From Bacilli bacterium (GTDB lineage Bacteria > Bacillota_I > Bacilli_A > RFN20 > CAG-826): DNA of 64,000 nucleotides. Made by a program: the position numbers and the translations under genes. Below are positions 17,785 through 27,032 of the stretch, piece by piece; within the stretch, counting starts at the first letter, position 1; the number at the start of each line of letters is the position of its first letter. Location: NCBI GenBank assembly GCA_035326105.1, contig DAOKYO010000001.1, positions 434,001-498,000 on the forward strand. Reading direction: 5' to 3'. Under the pieces are notes generated by a model, which saw only the letters and a list, made by a program, of their open reading frames with translations, did no database searches and was not told the DNA's origin.

Positions 17785-20184
17785 ATGAAAAAAGGTTTAT
17801 TGACGCTTTCAATAACGGCACTGTTACTGCTTGCTAGTTGTAACGGTGAAAACGCTTCTTCAATTAGCGGTTCTACGAGTGGTACCACGGAAGTGCCTAC
17901 CAGCGAAACAACGAGTTCGTCGGTAGAGGATTCTTCTTCCATTTTAATGACGAAGACAGTTACGTTTTTAGCGGATGGAGAAGAGGTTGATTCAGTCACC
18001 TTTACCATTGGTGATACATCAATATCGGAGCCGGCTGTTCCGACTAAAACGGGATATGTCGGCAGTTGGGAAGATTACACATTGGGCACCGAGGATATCG
18101 TTGTCAATGCTGTTTATAAGTTAGCCGGATATGATGTCTTTCAAGGCGATTTTAGTTATGAAGATGGATTGATTATTTCTAGCGAGGCCAATAGTCTGGC
18201 CTCTATCAAGGATATGGCGCTCGTCACGGGAACCTATAGTGTCGATATGGCGAAGAATAGTACAGCTACGAGTGATGCCGGAATAATATTCGGACTTTCC
18301 CATACCGGGGAGCACTTTTGGGAAAGTGAAAGTGGAACATCTTATTATTTTTTCTTCATCAACGTCGACAATAATGCTTATTTATCAAAAATTACTGCGG
18401 ATGGCACATCGGTTTGGAATCAGTTGGGTAATGTTGTACCGCTTGAAAACTACACTGACGGCAATACGGTTAATTTAGCGGTCTCGGTTGAAGACGGCAA
18501 CATTAATTGCTTCGTCAACGATAAGCAATATATTCGTTATCACGATGATGCGTTTTTAACTGGGACAAGTGTCGGATATCGCACCAGCGGCGAAGGAACG
18601 ATTTTTGATAGTCCAGAAGTAGAAGAGGAAGTTAAAACTGATCCGTTATTTGCGGGATATAATATTGCCAATGGCAAATTTTCTCTTAATGAAAGCGATA
18701 ATTTGGTAAGCACGGTCAATGATTCTCTCGCCGTAGTACGCAACCAAACTTGGGCACACGGCACAATGGAAACAACCATTGTTGAAAATGGAGATGAGGG
18801 AGACACGGGAATTATCTTTGGTCTCGAGGAATCCTATCAAAATAAATTTTTCTGGGAAGCCGATGCCAGTTATTACTTTGCATTTAAAACTGCCTGGGGA
18901 GGAATTTATTTAGCAAAGGTAAATAATGGCGCCTGGAACGAACTTAAGTCACTGTCGATGCCTGATTATGCTTCCATGAATAGGAATTACGACTTAAAGG
19001 TTGAATGGTCGGAAGACGGAACAATTACCGTTTACTGTAACGGATTCGAAAGAATTTCTTATCAAGATGCCTCGCCATTAACAGGAACATCCTATGGATT
19101 CCGTGCGCAAAAGGCCGATACAATCTACAAAGATGTTTCCGTTTCATCCGAAATTGCTCCTCGGCCAGAATATACTCTTGTTAACTACGATCTATACGCA
19201 GGAGCATTTGATGAAACGACGGAAAGCATTACTTCTAAATCAGGCGGTTCGCTGGTTTTAAACAAGACGGATTCAATAACTGTCGGAAATGCCTACAAGG
19301 CAAACATAAGTCCTAAAGTCAAAAATGATTCAGGAATTGTCTTTGCTGTCTCAACCGGCGGTAATAGTTCCTTTTGGGAAACCGAAGATGGGGTTTCATA
19401 TTATTTCTTCTTTCTAAATGTCAATGCGACATTGCTGTTAGCCAAGGTGGATAAAACCATGCCATCCGTTTGGACGACCCTATCCTATTCACCAATTTTA
19501 GAAACGAGATTCGACCCTCTTGACACCTATGAATTAAAGGCGGAATTACATGAAGATGGTTTGATTGAATGTTATGTTGATGGAGTAAAGGTGATTGAAT
19601 ATACCGATAGCGCTCCCTTAAGCGGAACACGGGTAGGCTTAAGAGCACAAAATCCAGATGTCGTTTATACCAACGCCAGTATCGTGGCCAATGGAACAGG
19701 CAATCAGCCGATTCCGGATAGTTATACCAACAATCATGGGTGGACAAAAGAAATCACAAATGGCTACGAAACGGTAACCAATGATAATTTGGCGGTTTTT
19801 AAAACACCGGGAGCGGCCAATAGCTTTGCTTATTCGATGGAGGAAAAGGATATTCATGGTGATAACGGAGTTATTTTTGCTTTAAACAATGCTGGTGTCA
19901 CTTGGGAAGATGCCTCCTATTATTTCTTCTTCATAAGTGTAAATAACGATGCTGTCTTGGCAAAAGTTGACAATGGATGGACGACCCTTGCATCTGCTCC
20001 CGCGGGCGATTACTTGACGCAAAATAATGCGGTTCACATCACGATGAATGCCGGGCAGATTCAAGTCAGCATTAATGAAGTTGCTTTGATCGATTTTACC
20101 GACAATACGCCATTGCTGGGAACATATTATGGTTTGAGAGCCCAAACAAGAAAGGTTGCTTTCACAAATATTGTTGTTGCTTGA
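17785..20184 (+). CDS. Lipoprotein of four tandem beta-sandwich modules, no catalytic domain
   Basis: A 799-residue lipoprotein (lipobox L-A-S-C, Cys19), started at the ATG at 17785 after GAAAGGA. After a Ser/Thr linker comes one Listeria-Bacteroides-type repeat (V-T-F-L-A-D-G-E-E-V ... P-T-K-T-G-Y, about 55-110). Then four modules of about 165 residues follow, each with G-I/V-I-F-x-L, W-E-x-x-x-S-Y-Y-F, L-x-K-V-x-x-x-W and L-x-G-T-x-x-G-x-R; the tryptophan motifs fall near residues 178, 355, 529 and 706. The same module occurs three times in the SGNH lipoprotein at 10693. The fold resembles concanavalin/DUF1080-like domains. It ends the first glycan operon and is probably a surface glycan-binding protein. 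Its function is inferred only from context. Confidence 0.78.
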   Translation: MKKGLLTLSITALLLLASCNGENASSISGSTSGTTEVPTSETTSSSVEDSSSILMTKTVTFLADGEEVDSVTFTIGDTSISEPAVPTKTGYVGSWEDYTLGTEDIVVNAVYKLAGYDVFQGDFSYEDGLIISSEANSLASIKDMALVTGTYSVDMAKNSTATSDAGIIFGLSHTGEHFWESESGTSYYFFFINVDNNAYLSKITADGTSVWNQLGNVVPLENYTDGNTVNLAVSVEDGNINCFVNDKQYIRYHDDAFLTGTSVGYRTSGEGTIFDSPEVEEEVKTDPLFAGYNIANGKFSLNESDNLVSTVNDSLAVVRNQTWAHGTMETTIVENGDEGDTGIIFGLEESYQNKFFWEADASYYFAFKTAWGGIYLAKVNNGAWNELKSLSMPDYASMNRNYDLKVEWSEDGTITVYCNGFERISYQDASPLTGTSYGFRAQKADTIYKDVSVSSEIAPRPEYTLVNYDLYAGAFDETTESITSKSGGSLVLNKTDSITVGNAYKANISPKVKNDSGIVFAVSTGGNSSFWETEDGVSYYFFFLNVNATLLLAKVDKTMPSVWTTLSYSPILETRFDPLDTYELKAELHEDGLIECYVDGVKVIEYTDSAPLSGTRVGLRAQNPDVVYTNASIVANGTGNQPIPDSYTNNHGWTKEITNGYETVTNDNLAVFKTPGAANSFAYSMEEKDIHGDNGVIFALNNAGVTWEDASYYFFFISVNNDAVLAKVDNGWTTLASAPAGDYLTQNNAVHITMNAGQIQVSINEVALIDFTDNTPLLGTYYGLRAQTRKVAFTNIVVA

Positions 20185-20218
20185 TTTCATCTTGGTTTAA
20201 AAGTAATTATAAAAAATT

Positions 20219-20266
20219 GCAGGCTTAAATTGACTTTCTATTCAGTCAAAAAGCCTGCTTTTTTTT
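20219..20266 (+). terminator. Terminator of the first glycan operon
   Basis: GCAGGCTT pairs with AAGCCTGC, and inside it TTGACT pairs with AGTCAA; eight T follow. It lies 35 bases after the stop of the module lipoprotein. Confidence 0.9.
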
Positions 20267-20419
20267 GCATTGGCATATTTCGTTTTATTACGAAGAATAA
20301 ACAACTCAGTACGTATATATTTTAAAAGGCGCAAAAGGGTGATTAAATCAAAGTCAATTATGTGTTTTAAATAAATGAACAACCAAAAGATGTTTTATGC
20401 ACGAAAGGAAAACATTAAT

Positions 20420-20569
20420 ATGAACTCAGATACAATATATGCTCTAGGAATCATTGCTATTTATATTATTAGCATATTAATACCTAATATTATTTTGGTC
20501 ATAATTAAGAAAACGATAAGGCACTTTAGAAAAAAAATAAACAATTCAAGTAAGTTTGTGATTTTTTAA
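20420..20569 (+). CDS. Small single-helix membrane protein, unknown
   Basis: A 49-residue ORF starting at the ATG after GAAAGGAAAAC. It has one hydrophobic helix (I-Y-A-L-G-I-I-A-I-Y-I-I-S-I-L-I) and a Lys/Arg-rich tail (K-K-T-I-R-H-F-R-K-K). I do not recognise a family. The ribosome site and helix-plus-basic-tail form favour a real gene, but an AT-rich chance ORF is possible. It stands alone between the operon terminator and the AIM24 gene. Confidence 0.4.
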   Translation: MNSDTIYALGIIAIYIISILIPNIILVIIKKTIRHFRKKINNSSKFVIF

Positions 20570-20660
20570 TATGAATATTATTTAGATAATAACCATAAAA
20601 TGAGTATTATATAAATATCTATTATTAGCAATAATAGCCAAAAAGAGAAATGAGCAATTT

Positions 20661-21323
20661 ATGAAGTATCAAATTGATGGTGGCCAATTACCTGTAGTTA
20701 ATATCGAACTTGAAGCAAATGAAACGATCATTACCGAAGCGGGCGGAATGGCTTGGATGAGTCCTAATATGAAAATGGAAACTCGCGGTGGCGATGTTGG
20801 AAAGGTATTTGGAAGAATACTTTCGGGAGAAAGTCTTTTTCTTAATTACTATACTGCGCAAAACACTTCGGGAACAATAAGCTTAGCGGCATGTATGCCG
20901 GGCTCGATTATTCCAATCGACATCACTCCCGATGCACCTTTTATTGCACAAAAGCGAGCTTTTCTTTGTGCGGAAATGGGAGTGGAACTTTCTACTTTCT
21001 TCAGAAAGAAACTAGGAGCCGGAATATTTGGCGGCGAAGGTTTTATTATGCAAAAGCTGACTGGACAAGGTACTGCCTTTTTAGAAATTGATGGATCGGT
21101 GGTTATAAAAGATCTTGATATAGGCGAGGAATTAATTGTAAGCACTGGATATGTTGCAGGAATGGAGGCCACAGTACAGATGGATATTCGAACTGTGGGC
21201 GGAGCTAAGAATGTATTTCTCGGCGGAGAGGGAATATTCAATACTGTTCTTAGAGGTCCCGGGCGCGTATATCTGCAAACAATGCCGGCCTTTAAATTAG
21301 CATCGATGTTTACTACGCGTTGA
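20661..21323 (+). CDS. AIM24 / TIGR00266 family protein
   Basis: A 220-residue soluble protein, all beta and Gly-rich. Family features are the start Y-Q-I-D-G-G-Q-L-P-V-V, then E-A-G-G-M-A-W-M, F-L-N-Y-Y-T-A, P-G-S-I-I-P-I-D and L-R-G-P-G-R-V-Y-L-Q-T-M near the C-terminus. This is the bacterial AIM24/TIGR00266 family, named after a yeast mitochondrial protein; the bacterial role is unknown and a lipid- or membrane-related role is only suspected. The ribosome site is weak (GAGAAATGAG). It stands alone, so context says little. Confidence 0.88.
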   Translation: MKYQIDGGQLPVVNIELEANETIITEAGGMAWMSPNMKMETRGGDVGKVFGRILSGESLFLNYYTAQNTSGTISLAACMPGSIIPIDITPDAPFIAQKRAFLCAEMGVELSTFFRKKLGAGIFGGEGFIMQKLTGQGTAFLEIDGSVVIKDLDIGEELIVSTGYVAGMEATVQMDIRTVGGAKNVFLGGEGIFNTVLRGPGRVYLQTMPAFKLASMFTTR

Positions 21324-21507
21324 ATAATTCGCTGTTTATTTATGGGTATATAAAATTTACTAATTGGTAGCAATCATTTTTTGTCGTCAACTTGCAACTA
21401 TATTTTTGGCATACTTTTCTCAAAAAAACACCATCTTCTATTTATAGTCACAATTATAGAAAACTAGTAACTTAAAAATAATCTAATTAATGGCTTCATG
21501 ATTAACA

Positions 21508-21532
21508 AAAGCCGCTTTTTATTTCCGGCTTT
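21508..21532 (+). terminator. Weak hairpin after the AIM24 gene
   Basis: AAAGCCG pairs with CGGCTTT around a T-rich loop of eleven bases. Only a short T stretch follows, so termination is plausible but not sure. Confidence 0.35.
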
Positions 21533-21556
21533 ATGTAAGCCCTTTATTATTTATTA

Positions 21557-21585
21557 TTGACATTACATTATCGGTAATGTAGTAT
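21557..21585 (+). promoter_or_regulatory. Promoter with embedded LacI-type operator before lacI-like gene
   Basis: TTGACA (21557-21562), 17 bases, TAGTAT (21580-21585). The spacer holds TACATTATCGGTAATGTA (21564-21581), a palindrome with central CG typical of LacI-family operators. Binding would block the promoter, so the gene is probably autorepressed. The predicted start of transcription (about 21592) lies only some six bases before the ATG at 21598. Confidence 0.6.
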
Positions 21586-21597
21586 AAAAATGAACTT

Positions 21598-22566
21598 ATG
21601 AAAAACCTTATTTCCATGCAGGATTTAGCTGATGCCTTAGGAGTATCGAAAAACACGGTTTCCCATGCTTTAAGAGATCTCCCTGATATCAGCGAATCAC
21701 TGAAAACAAAAGTTAAAGACAAGGCAAAGGAATTGGGATATATTCCCAATAAAAATGCCGTGTCTTTAAAAAATGGTCGTACGCATGTCGTAGCTCTAGT
21801 ATACGATAATATGCGTAACCCGTATTTTTCTTTAACCGCGCATAAACTAATCAGCAAGCTTCGGACTTTCGGCTATGATGCTTTAATCATCCCCTCTTCA
21901 ACCTCGCGGCTTAGTCCGCCCCTCCTTAGAAGTATTATTCAGCAGCGAATTGAAGGGGTGTTAACATTTCTTGAACCATCGGAGGAAGCGCTTGAAATTA
22001 TTGATCAAACGTCGCTTCCAGTCTTGTTAATCGGTCGTAAAAGCGATAGCAACGTCATCAGTTATGTTTGTACGGATGATTATAAGGGTGGCAAACTTGT
22101 CGCCGATTATCTTTTGGAGAACAAATCGCAAAAAGTAATCTATGTTGGTCCTAAAGAAATTGAATGTTCGATTCGTCGTTATGAGGGACTTAAAGACGGA
22201 TTAAAGAATGCAAAAATTATTCCGCAATTTTACTATGCGGACGTCATTGATAATGAAAATATCAGCGAAATACGTTCAATGCTGGACGAAAACACGGGCA
22301 TTGTTTGTTTTAACGATGATATCTGCTATTCCATTCTTTCGCAAATTCAAAATGTGAAAGACAAAATAAAAGGTATCCAAATGGTGGGATTCGATAATAT
22401 TAAGAAATTTTTGACTTACCTTCCCAATATTACAAGTGTCAACCATAAGACAACCGAAATAGCTTATGAAAGTGTTGAAAGCCTTAACCGAATGATCGTG
22501 GGAGGGACTAAAGAAAATCTGACTCGAAAAGTTTTAGATGTTTCTCTCGTTGTTCGGGAACAATAA
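21598..22566 (+). CDS. LacI-family transcription regulator
   Basis: A 322-residue regulator. The N-terminal helix-turn-helix (M-Q-D-L-A-D-A-L-G-V-S-K-N-T-V-S-H-A-L-R) and hinge (Y-I-P-N-K-N-A) are followed by a periplasmic-binding-like effector domain with V-A-L-V-Y-D-N-M-R-N-P-Y-F and the C-terminal V-G-F-D-N-I. It most likely senses a sugar or oligosaccharide and controls the downstream locus (22586-36041) as well as itself. No ribosome site precedes the ATG at 21598; translation may be leaderless. A second in-frame ATG at 21616 also lacks one. Confidence 0.93.
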   Translation: MKNLISMQDLADALGVSKNTVSHALRDLPDISESLKTKVKDKAKELGYIPNKNAVSLKNGRTHVVALVYDNMRNPYFSLTAHKLISKLRTFGYDALIIPSSTSRLSPPLLRSIIQQRIEGVLTFLEPSEEALEIIDQTSLPVLLIGRKSDSNVISYVCTDDYKGGKLVADYLLENKSQKVIYVGPKEIECSIRRYEGLKDGLKNAKIIPQFYYADVIDNENISEIRSMLDENTGIVCFNDDICYSILSQIQNVKDKIKGIQMVGFDNIKKFLTYLPNITSVNHKTTEIAYESVESLNRMIVGGTKENLTRKVLDVSLVVREQ

Positions 22567-22585
22567 ACGCTTATAGGAGGAAACT

Positions 22586-24595
22586 ATGAAAATAAGCAAA
22601 ATATTACTGTCGCTTGTATGTTCTTCTATGTTATTTGCCTGCAGTTCAGGTAATTCGTCCTCCATTGGATCTTCATCCAACGATTCGAACGATAATTCAT
22701 CAATTAGCACCACCATTCCCGAACATGGGATTACATGGGAAGGAGTTGAAGATGCCATCGCTCCTTTAGGTGATGCTTTTGATCTTATGGAAGGCGTTCA
22801 TGCCTATGACGGAATCGATGGAGAATTAGAAGTAAAAATTGAGGATGATGATTATTTTAGTTCGGATTTTGAAGCTGGATATACGATTACTTATTCGGCG
22901 ACAAACTCAGTTCAAACAACTTCGACCGTGACGAGATCAGTTCAAGTTATTCGCGGCGTTAATGTCTATAATGGTAATTTTTCCAGCGGTAAGACCTACT
23001 GGACATTTGATAGACCAGGCGGAAACGGCGCTTTTTCAATTAAAAATGGAGCGGCCTATATTACGGTTACTGATCCCGGAACCGAAGCTTGGGCAATACA
23101 GCTATATCAATCGGGAATCTCCTTTGAAGCCGGAAAGTCTTATGAGATGACCTTTCAGGCCAAGTCTTCTTCCGGACGGGCGATTTCTGCCGGCTTTGAA
23201 AATGTTTCCAACAACTACGCAATGCTCGTAAGTGGATACCAAGCACTTACCTTAACCGGTGAGTATCAAACCTACTCCGTTATCGCTTCGGTTTCCGCCG
23301 ATGTATCTTTGGTTAAAGCAGTTATTTATCTTGGCTATAATCTTTCAATTGATGACACTGCAACCAGTGCTAGTCCAATTGACTGTACGATTGACAACAT
23401 TAAAGTAAGAGAAGTCAATTTGGCACCTTCGGAAAAAGCTCCCACTTTTCAAAATGCGGGCGCGGTAACTGTATCGACTAAAGATCAATTTGATGCGCTT
23501 CCCCAAGTTACGGTCAAAGATTATTTAGGACAAGATATTACCGCCAGTATGCTAACCATCGGAGAAGTTCCCAACAATGTTAATGCTCAAACGGGAATGA
23601 TGGTTTCCTATCGCGTGTCCGACAGTGAAGGAAACTTTGGATTCATCAATCGCAGAGTCAGTTTTATTATCGCAAAAGATCATCCATACAATTTGATTAA
23701 TGCCGATTTCGATAACGGATTTCAAGGTTGGACCAAGGACGTAAATCAGACTAATGGCAATGGCAATGCTAATTTCTCAGCCGGAGACTCTAAGGCGACG
23801 ATTGATATTGTTTCGGGATCAAGCGAAGGTTGGCATATTCAACTATGGCAATCGAATGTCAGTATAACTTCCGGCCAAATATACCGTATTACTTTAATAG
23901 CCAAAGCCGATGTTGCAAGAACTGTCGTTATTGAGGTTTCTAATCCGAGTAATTCCTTTGCGCGTGTTGTGGCAGAAACGTTGAATCTTACCACGGAGTT
24001 TCAAACATTTACAGTCGAGTTTATGGCGACGATTACTTTTAACGCCAAATATTCAATTCTTCTTGGTGGGCAAGGGAGTAACGTTGTTACGATTGATAAA
24101 TTTGAGAATCAACAAATAACCGCAGGGGAGGCTACGCAAGTTGATCCCCGGAGTTATGAAGACTGGCAGATAATCAATTCAGACTTTAAATACGGCAGTT
24201 ACGGCTTTATCAAGGAAGCGACCAATGGTGCGTTAGTTGAATTCGGAACCAATCTTGCTTCAGAAGAAGTGACTTTAAATGTCGTTACTCCGGGAAGTCA
24301 ATCTTGGCATGCTCAGTTAGCGCAAGACGGAAAAATCTTTTCTACCGATTTTACCTATACGCTTACGTTAAGAGCCAAAGTTGATTCGGGAACAACCAAT
24401 ATTGATATGGAAGTAACCAATAATAATGGCGAGGATAACATTGATAAAAAAGCAGTGACATTAACTAGTGAATATCAGAATTTCACGCTCACGTTTACTC
24501 CCGAAGAGAATTATTCTCGGGGCAAGGTTGCCTTACTGATTGGGAAGGCCAGCGGTCTAATAACGGTTGATTCGCTAGTTATTACTAAGGCTTGA
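22586..24595 (+). CDS. Lipoprotein with three CBM4/9-like domains
   Basis: A 669-residue lipoprotein (lipobox L-F-A-C, Cys19) behind a strong AGGAGG site. After a Ser/Asn linker there is a DUF5011-like Ig domain (about 47-125) and a first CenC-type CBM4/9 domain (about 128-270; N-G-N-F-S-S-G, W-A-I-Q-L-Y-Q-S). A second Ig-like domain (about 285-365) precedes two further CBM4/9-like domains (about 372-510 and 528-668), each starting N-x-D-F and holding W-H-x-Q-L. Such domains bind beta-glucans, xylan or arabinan. No catalytic domain is visible, so it is probably a glycan-capturing surface protein. It overlaps the next frame almost directly (stop at 24595, ATG at 24598). Confidence 0.85.
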   Translation: MKISKILLSLVCSSMLFACSSGNSSSIGSSSNDSNDNSSISTTIPEHGITWEGVEDAIAPLGDAFDLMEGVHAYDGIDGELEVKIEDDDYFSSDFEAGYTITYSATNSVQTTSTVTRSVQVIRGVNVYNGNFSSGKTYWTFDRPGGNGAFSIKNGAAYITVTDPGTEAWAIQLYQSGISFEAGKSYEMTFQAKSSSGRAISAGFENVSNNYAMLVSGYQALTLTGEYQTYSVIASVSADVSLVKAVIYLGYNLSIDDTATSASPIDCTIDNIKVREVNLAPSEKAPTFQNAGAVTVSTKDQFDALPQVTVKDYLGQDITASMLTIGEVPNNVNAQTGMMVSYRVSDSEGNFGFINRRVSFIIAKDHPYNLINADFDNGFQGWTKDVNQTNGNGNANFSAGDSKATIDIVSGSSEGWHIQLWQSNVSITSGQIYRITLIAKADVARTVVIEVSNPSNSFARVVAETLNLTTEFQTFTVEFMATITFNAKYSILLGGQGSNVVTIDKFENQQITAGEATQVDPRSYEDWQIINSDFKYGSYGFIKEATNGALVEFGTNLASEEVTLNVVTPGSQSWHAQLAQDGKIFSTDFTYTLTLRAKVDSGTTNIDMEVTNNNGEDNIDKKAVTLTSEYQNFTLTFTPEENYSRGKVALLIGKASGLITVDSLVITKA

Positions 24596-24597
24596 TT

Positions 24598-25707
24598 ATG
24601 AAGAAAATTTTCTCGGCATTGCTTGTTACATGTCTTCTCACGGGATGCGGAGGTGGTGAAATGTCATCAGCATCGTCAAATTCTTCTTTTCCCTCAAGCC
24701 AGGAAACAGAATATAACAATCCTGTTTGGGAGCCGGTTTTAGCAGATCCTTCAATTATCCGCGGAGAAGATGGAGTGTTTTATGCCTATGGTACATCCGA
24801 TACCGCCAGATGGGGAAATGATTACGGATTGAAGTATGTACCAATTCTATCTAGTGTCGACCTCGTTCATTGGGAATTCCGTAATTCCGCTTTTCCCAAA
24901 GCTATCGATACACCTTCTTGGGGAACTATGGGAGCCGGAATTTGGGCTCCTGATATCGTTAAGATCGGTGATAACTACCTGCTGTATTACTCACTTTCCA
25001 CCTGGGGTGATGCGGATGCCGGCATCGGAGTGGCAATCGCAGACAATCCTTTAGGACCATTTGTCGATCAAGGCAAACTTTTCCGCAGCAGCGAAATTGG
25101 AGTCGCTAATTCAATCGATCCAAGTGTCTTTGTTGATGATGATCACGTCTATATGGCTTGGGGATCATTTGTTGGCATTTTCCTCATTGAATTAACAAGT
25201 GATGGCTTGGGACTTTTAAATGGTATTGATTATCAAAACAGCCATAAAGTACTTTTGGCAGGGACGACGGGTGGTTTTAATTTAGGAAACTATGAGGGTG
25301 CCTACTTAAGAAAAATCGGCAATTATTATTATTTATTCTTATCAACGGGAAGTTGCTGCGCCGGGTTCAGTTCCACCTATAAAGTAGTAGTCGCGAGGGC
25401 GGAATCAGTCGGTGGACCTTATCTAGACGAAGAGGGAAACGATATGGCGAATGCTCAAAATCGGGGAACCCTAGTGGTTACCGCCAATGAGCGCTTTGTC
25501 GGAGTGGGTCATAATGCAATTATTGAAGATGATGCAGGGGATTACTACCTTGTTTATCACGGATATGACAAGACTAAAGATCCAAAAGAAGGAACAACCA
25601 ATCGGAGATCGCTTTTAATTGAAGAACTTCTGTGGACTGACGGATGGCCACATACGAAAGATTATGGAACGAGTGAAAATGCCCGTTATCCAGTTATAAA
25701 TCAATAG
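24598..25707 (+). CDS. GH43 lipoprotein, arabinanase-like
   Basis: A 369-residue lipoprotein (lipobox L-T-G-C, Cys17) with a single GH43 domain. Catalytic positions are Asp50 (L-A-D-P-S), Asp174 (N-S-I-D-P-S) and Glu233 (Y-E-G-A-Y). I-W-A-P-D-I and S-T-G-S-C-C-A-G with S-T-Y-K-V-V-V resemble endo-1,5-alpha-L-arabinanases and related arabinosidases, so cleavage of arabinan is the best guess. I chose the ATG at 24598 over the TTG two codons earlier. It is paralogous to the three GH43 genes at 32679-36041. Confidence 0.9.
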   Translation: MKKIFSALLVTCLLTGCGGGEMSSASSNSSFPSSQETEYNNPVWEPVLADPSIIRGEDGVFYAYGTSDTARWGNDYGLKYVPILSSVDLVHWEFRNSAFPKAIDTPSWGTMGAGIWAPDIVKIGDNYLLYYSLSTWGDADAGIGVAIADNPLGPFVDQGKLFRSSEIGVANSIDPSVFVDDDHVYMAWGSFVGIFLIELTSDGLGLLNGIDYQNSHKVLLAGTTGGFNLGNYEGAYLRKIGNYYYLFLSTGSCCAGFSSTYKVVVARAESVGGPYLDEEGNDMANAQNRGTLVVTANERFVGVGHNAIIEDDAGDYYLVYHGYDKTKDPKEGTTNRRSLLIEELLWTDGWPHTKDYGTSENARYPVINQ

Positions 25708-25716
25708 GAGAAAAAT

Positions 25717-27021
25717 ATGAAAAAACAACTTATTTTAGCCACTTTGCTGCTGGTGCTGTCATCATGTGGCACTACCGAAAAATCTTCGGCAGATGGAAGC
25801 AGCGAGGGGAATTCAACTTCGCAAGGCGAAGTATTGATTACCTATGGAAATCCGATCACCGGTGCTGACGGGGTTGCGATGCGTCAGTTGGTAGCAGATT
25901 TTAATGAAGCTTATACCGGACAGATCAAAGTCACCGAAACTTTTACTCCGGAAACGGAATACTATCAAGCTCTTTCTTTGTCGATTCCGATGAAACGAGC
26001 TTTCGATGTAGCTTTAATTCATTCCTATAAGATTCCCAATTTTGCAATTAAAGATTACTTAACTCCTCTTGATGATTTAATTACCGATAATGGCATTGAC
26101 ATTAAACGGGAAGATTATCTGCCGGATGTCTTTGATGCGATGAAATATAATGATCAACTCTATGCAGTTCCGTTGGATATTCACACAGTCGTTCTTTATT
26201 ACAATAAGGATCTGCTTGATCAGTATTATGACGGTCACGTTCCTACCAATCGGGCGGAATTAATCGCGGCTGCCAGTTCAATGCCCAATACCCCTAGTGG
26301 TGGATGGGGACTTCCATTATCAACCGCCTGGCCGAGTGAGTATATCTATACGACAGCTTTATACCAAAACGGAGGCACGGAAGTCGATTCTGAAGGCAAT
26401 CCTGCTTATAACACAGCCGCGGGACTTGCTGCTTTAAAATCGGTGACGGATTTAATTCATCAATACCATCTTTCACCTTTAAATGTCGGTGTTGATTCCG
26501 ATCTTATGACCTTCAATCAAGGCAAGGCAATGTTTCACATAAATGGTGACTGGATGCTTAACTCGGTTTTGGATTCGGGGGTTAATTTTGGAGTGGCGTC
26601 GCTGTCTAATATGTTTGTTGACACCCCAACCGCTGTTTCTGATGAGATCGCCAGTCGTTCACACTCATTCATATTACCTAACGGACGAGGAAATGCTGCG
26701 AAGCAAAAAGCATCTTTGACTTTTATCAAATATATGACGGAGCACGCTTCTTTATGGGCCGAAAAAGGTGGGCACGTACCGGCTAGTAACATAGCGCGGG
26801 CAACTCCGGAATATGCTGCCCTACCTTATCACTCACATTATGGCGATGTGAATAGTTTTACGTTAAACGCTCCTTCTCCATATTATTATGAAGCCTACTC
26901 GCCGGTGTTCTCTCGGTTGACTACGGCTTTAAGCCGTTCCGATTATGATGGTTCCTCTCTGCTTCAAGAAGCATATGAAGAGGGAATTGAACTGGTTGCA
27001 GAAGCCCGAGCTAACGAATAG
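25717..27021 (+). CDS. ABC importer sugar-binding lipoprotein (CUT1), second system
   Basis: A 434-residue family 1 solute-binding protein with lipobox L-S-S-C (Cys17). Typical segments are L-I-T-Y-G-N-P-I, F-D-V-A-L-I-H-S-Y-K-I-P, A-V-P-L-D-I-H-T-V-V-L-Y-Y-N-K-D-L and F-N-Q-G-K-A-M-F-H-I-N-G-D-W near residues 265-280. It precedes two permease genes at 27033 and 27957. GGAG before the ATG is a fair ribosome site. The ligand is probably an oligosaccharide made by the GH43 enzymes of this locus. Confidence 0.93.
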   Translation: MKKQLILATLLLVLSSCGTTEKSSADGSSEGNSTSQGEVLITYGNPITGADGVAMRQLVADFNEAYTGQIKVTETFTPETEYYQALSLSIPMKRAFDVALIHSYKIPNFAIKDYLTPLDDLITDNGIDIKREDYLPDVFDAMKYNDQLYAVPLDIHTVVLYYNKDLLDQYYDGHVPTNRAELIAAASSMPNTPSGGWGLPLSTAWPSEYIYTTALYQNGGTEVDSEGNPAYNTAAGLAALKSVTDLIHQYHLSPLNVGVDSDLMTFNQGKAMFHINGDWMLNSVLDSGVNFGVASLSNMFVDTPTAVSDEIASRSHSFILPNGRGNAAKQKASLTFIKYMTEHASLWAEKGGHVPASNIARATPEYAALPYHSHYGDVNSFTLNAPSPYYYEAYSPVFSRLTTALSRSDYDGSSLLQEAYEEGIELVAEARANE

Positions 27022-27032
27022 GAATAAATCCA

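Noticed and set aside
20849..21373. Minus-strand frame of 174 codons over the AIM24-family gene
   Set aside because: It is the shadow of a recognised gene; the product is Pro/Ser/Ile-rich without any domain.
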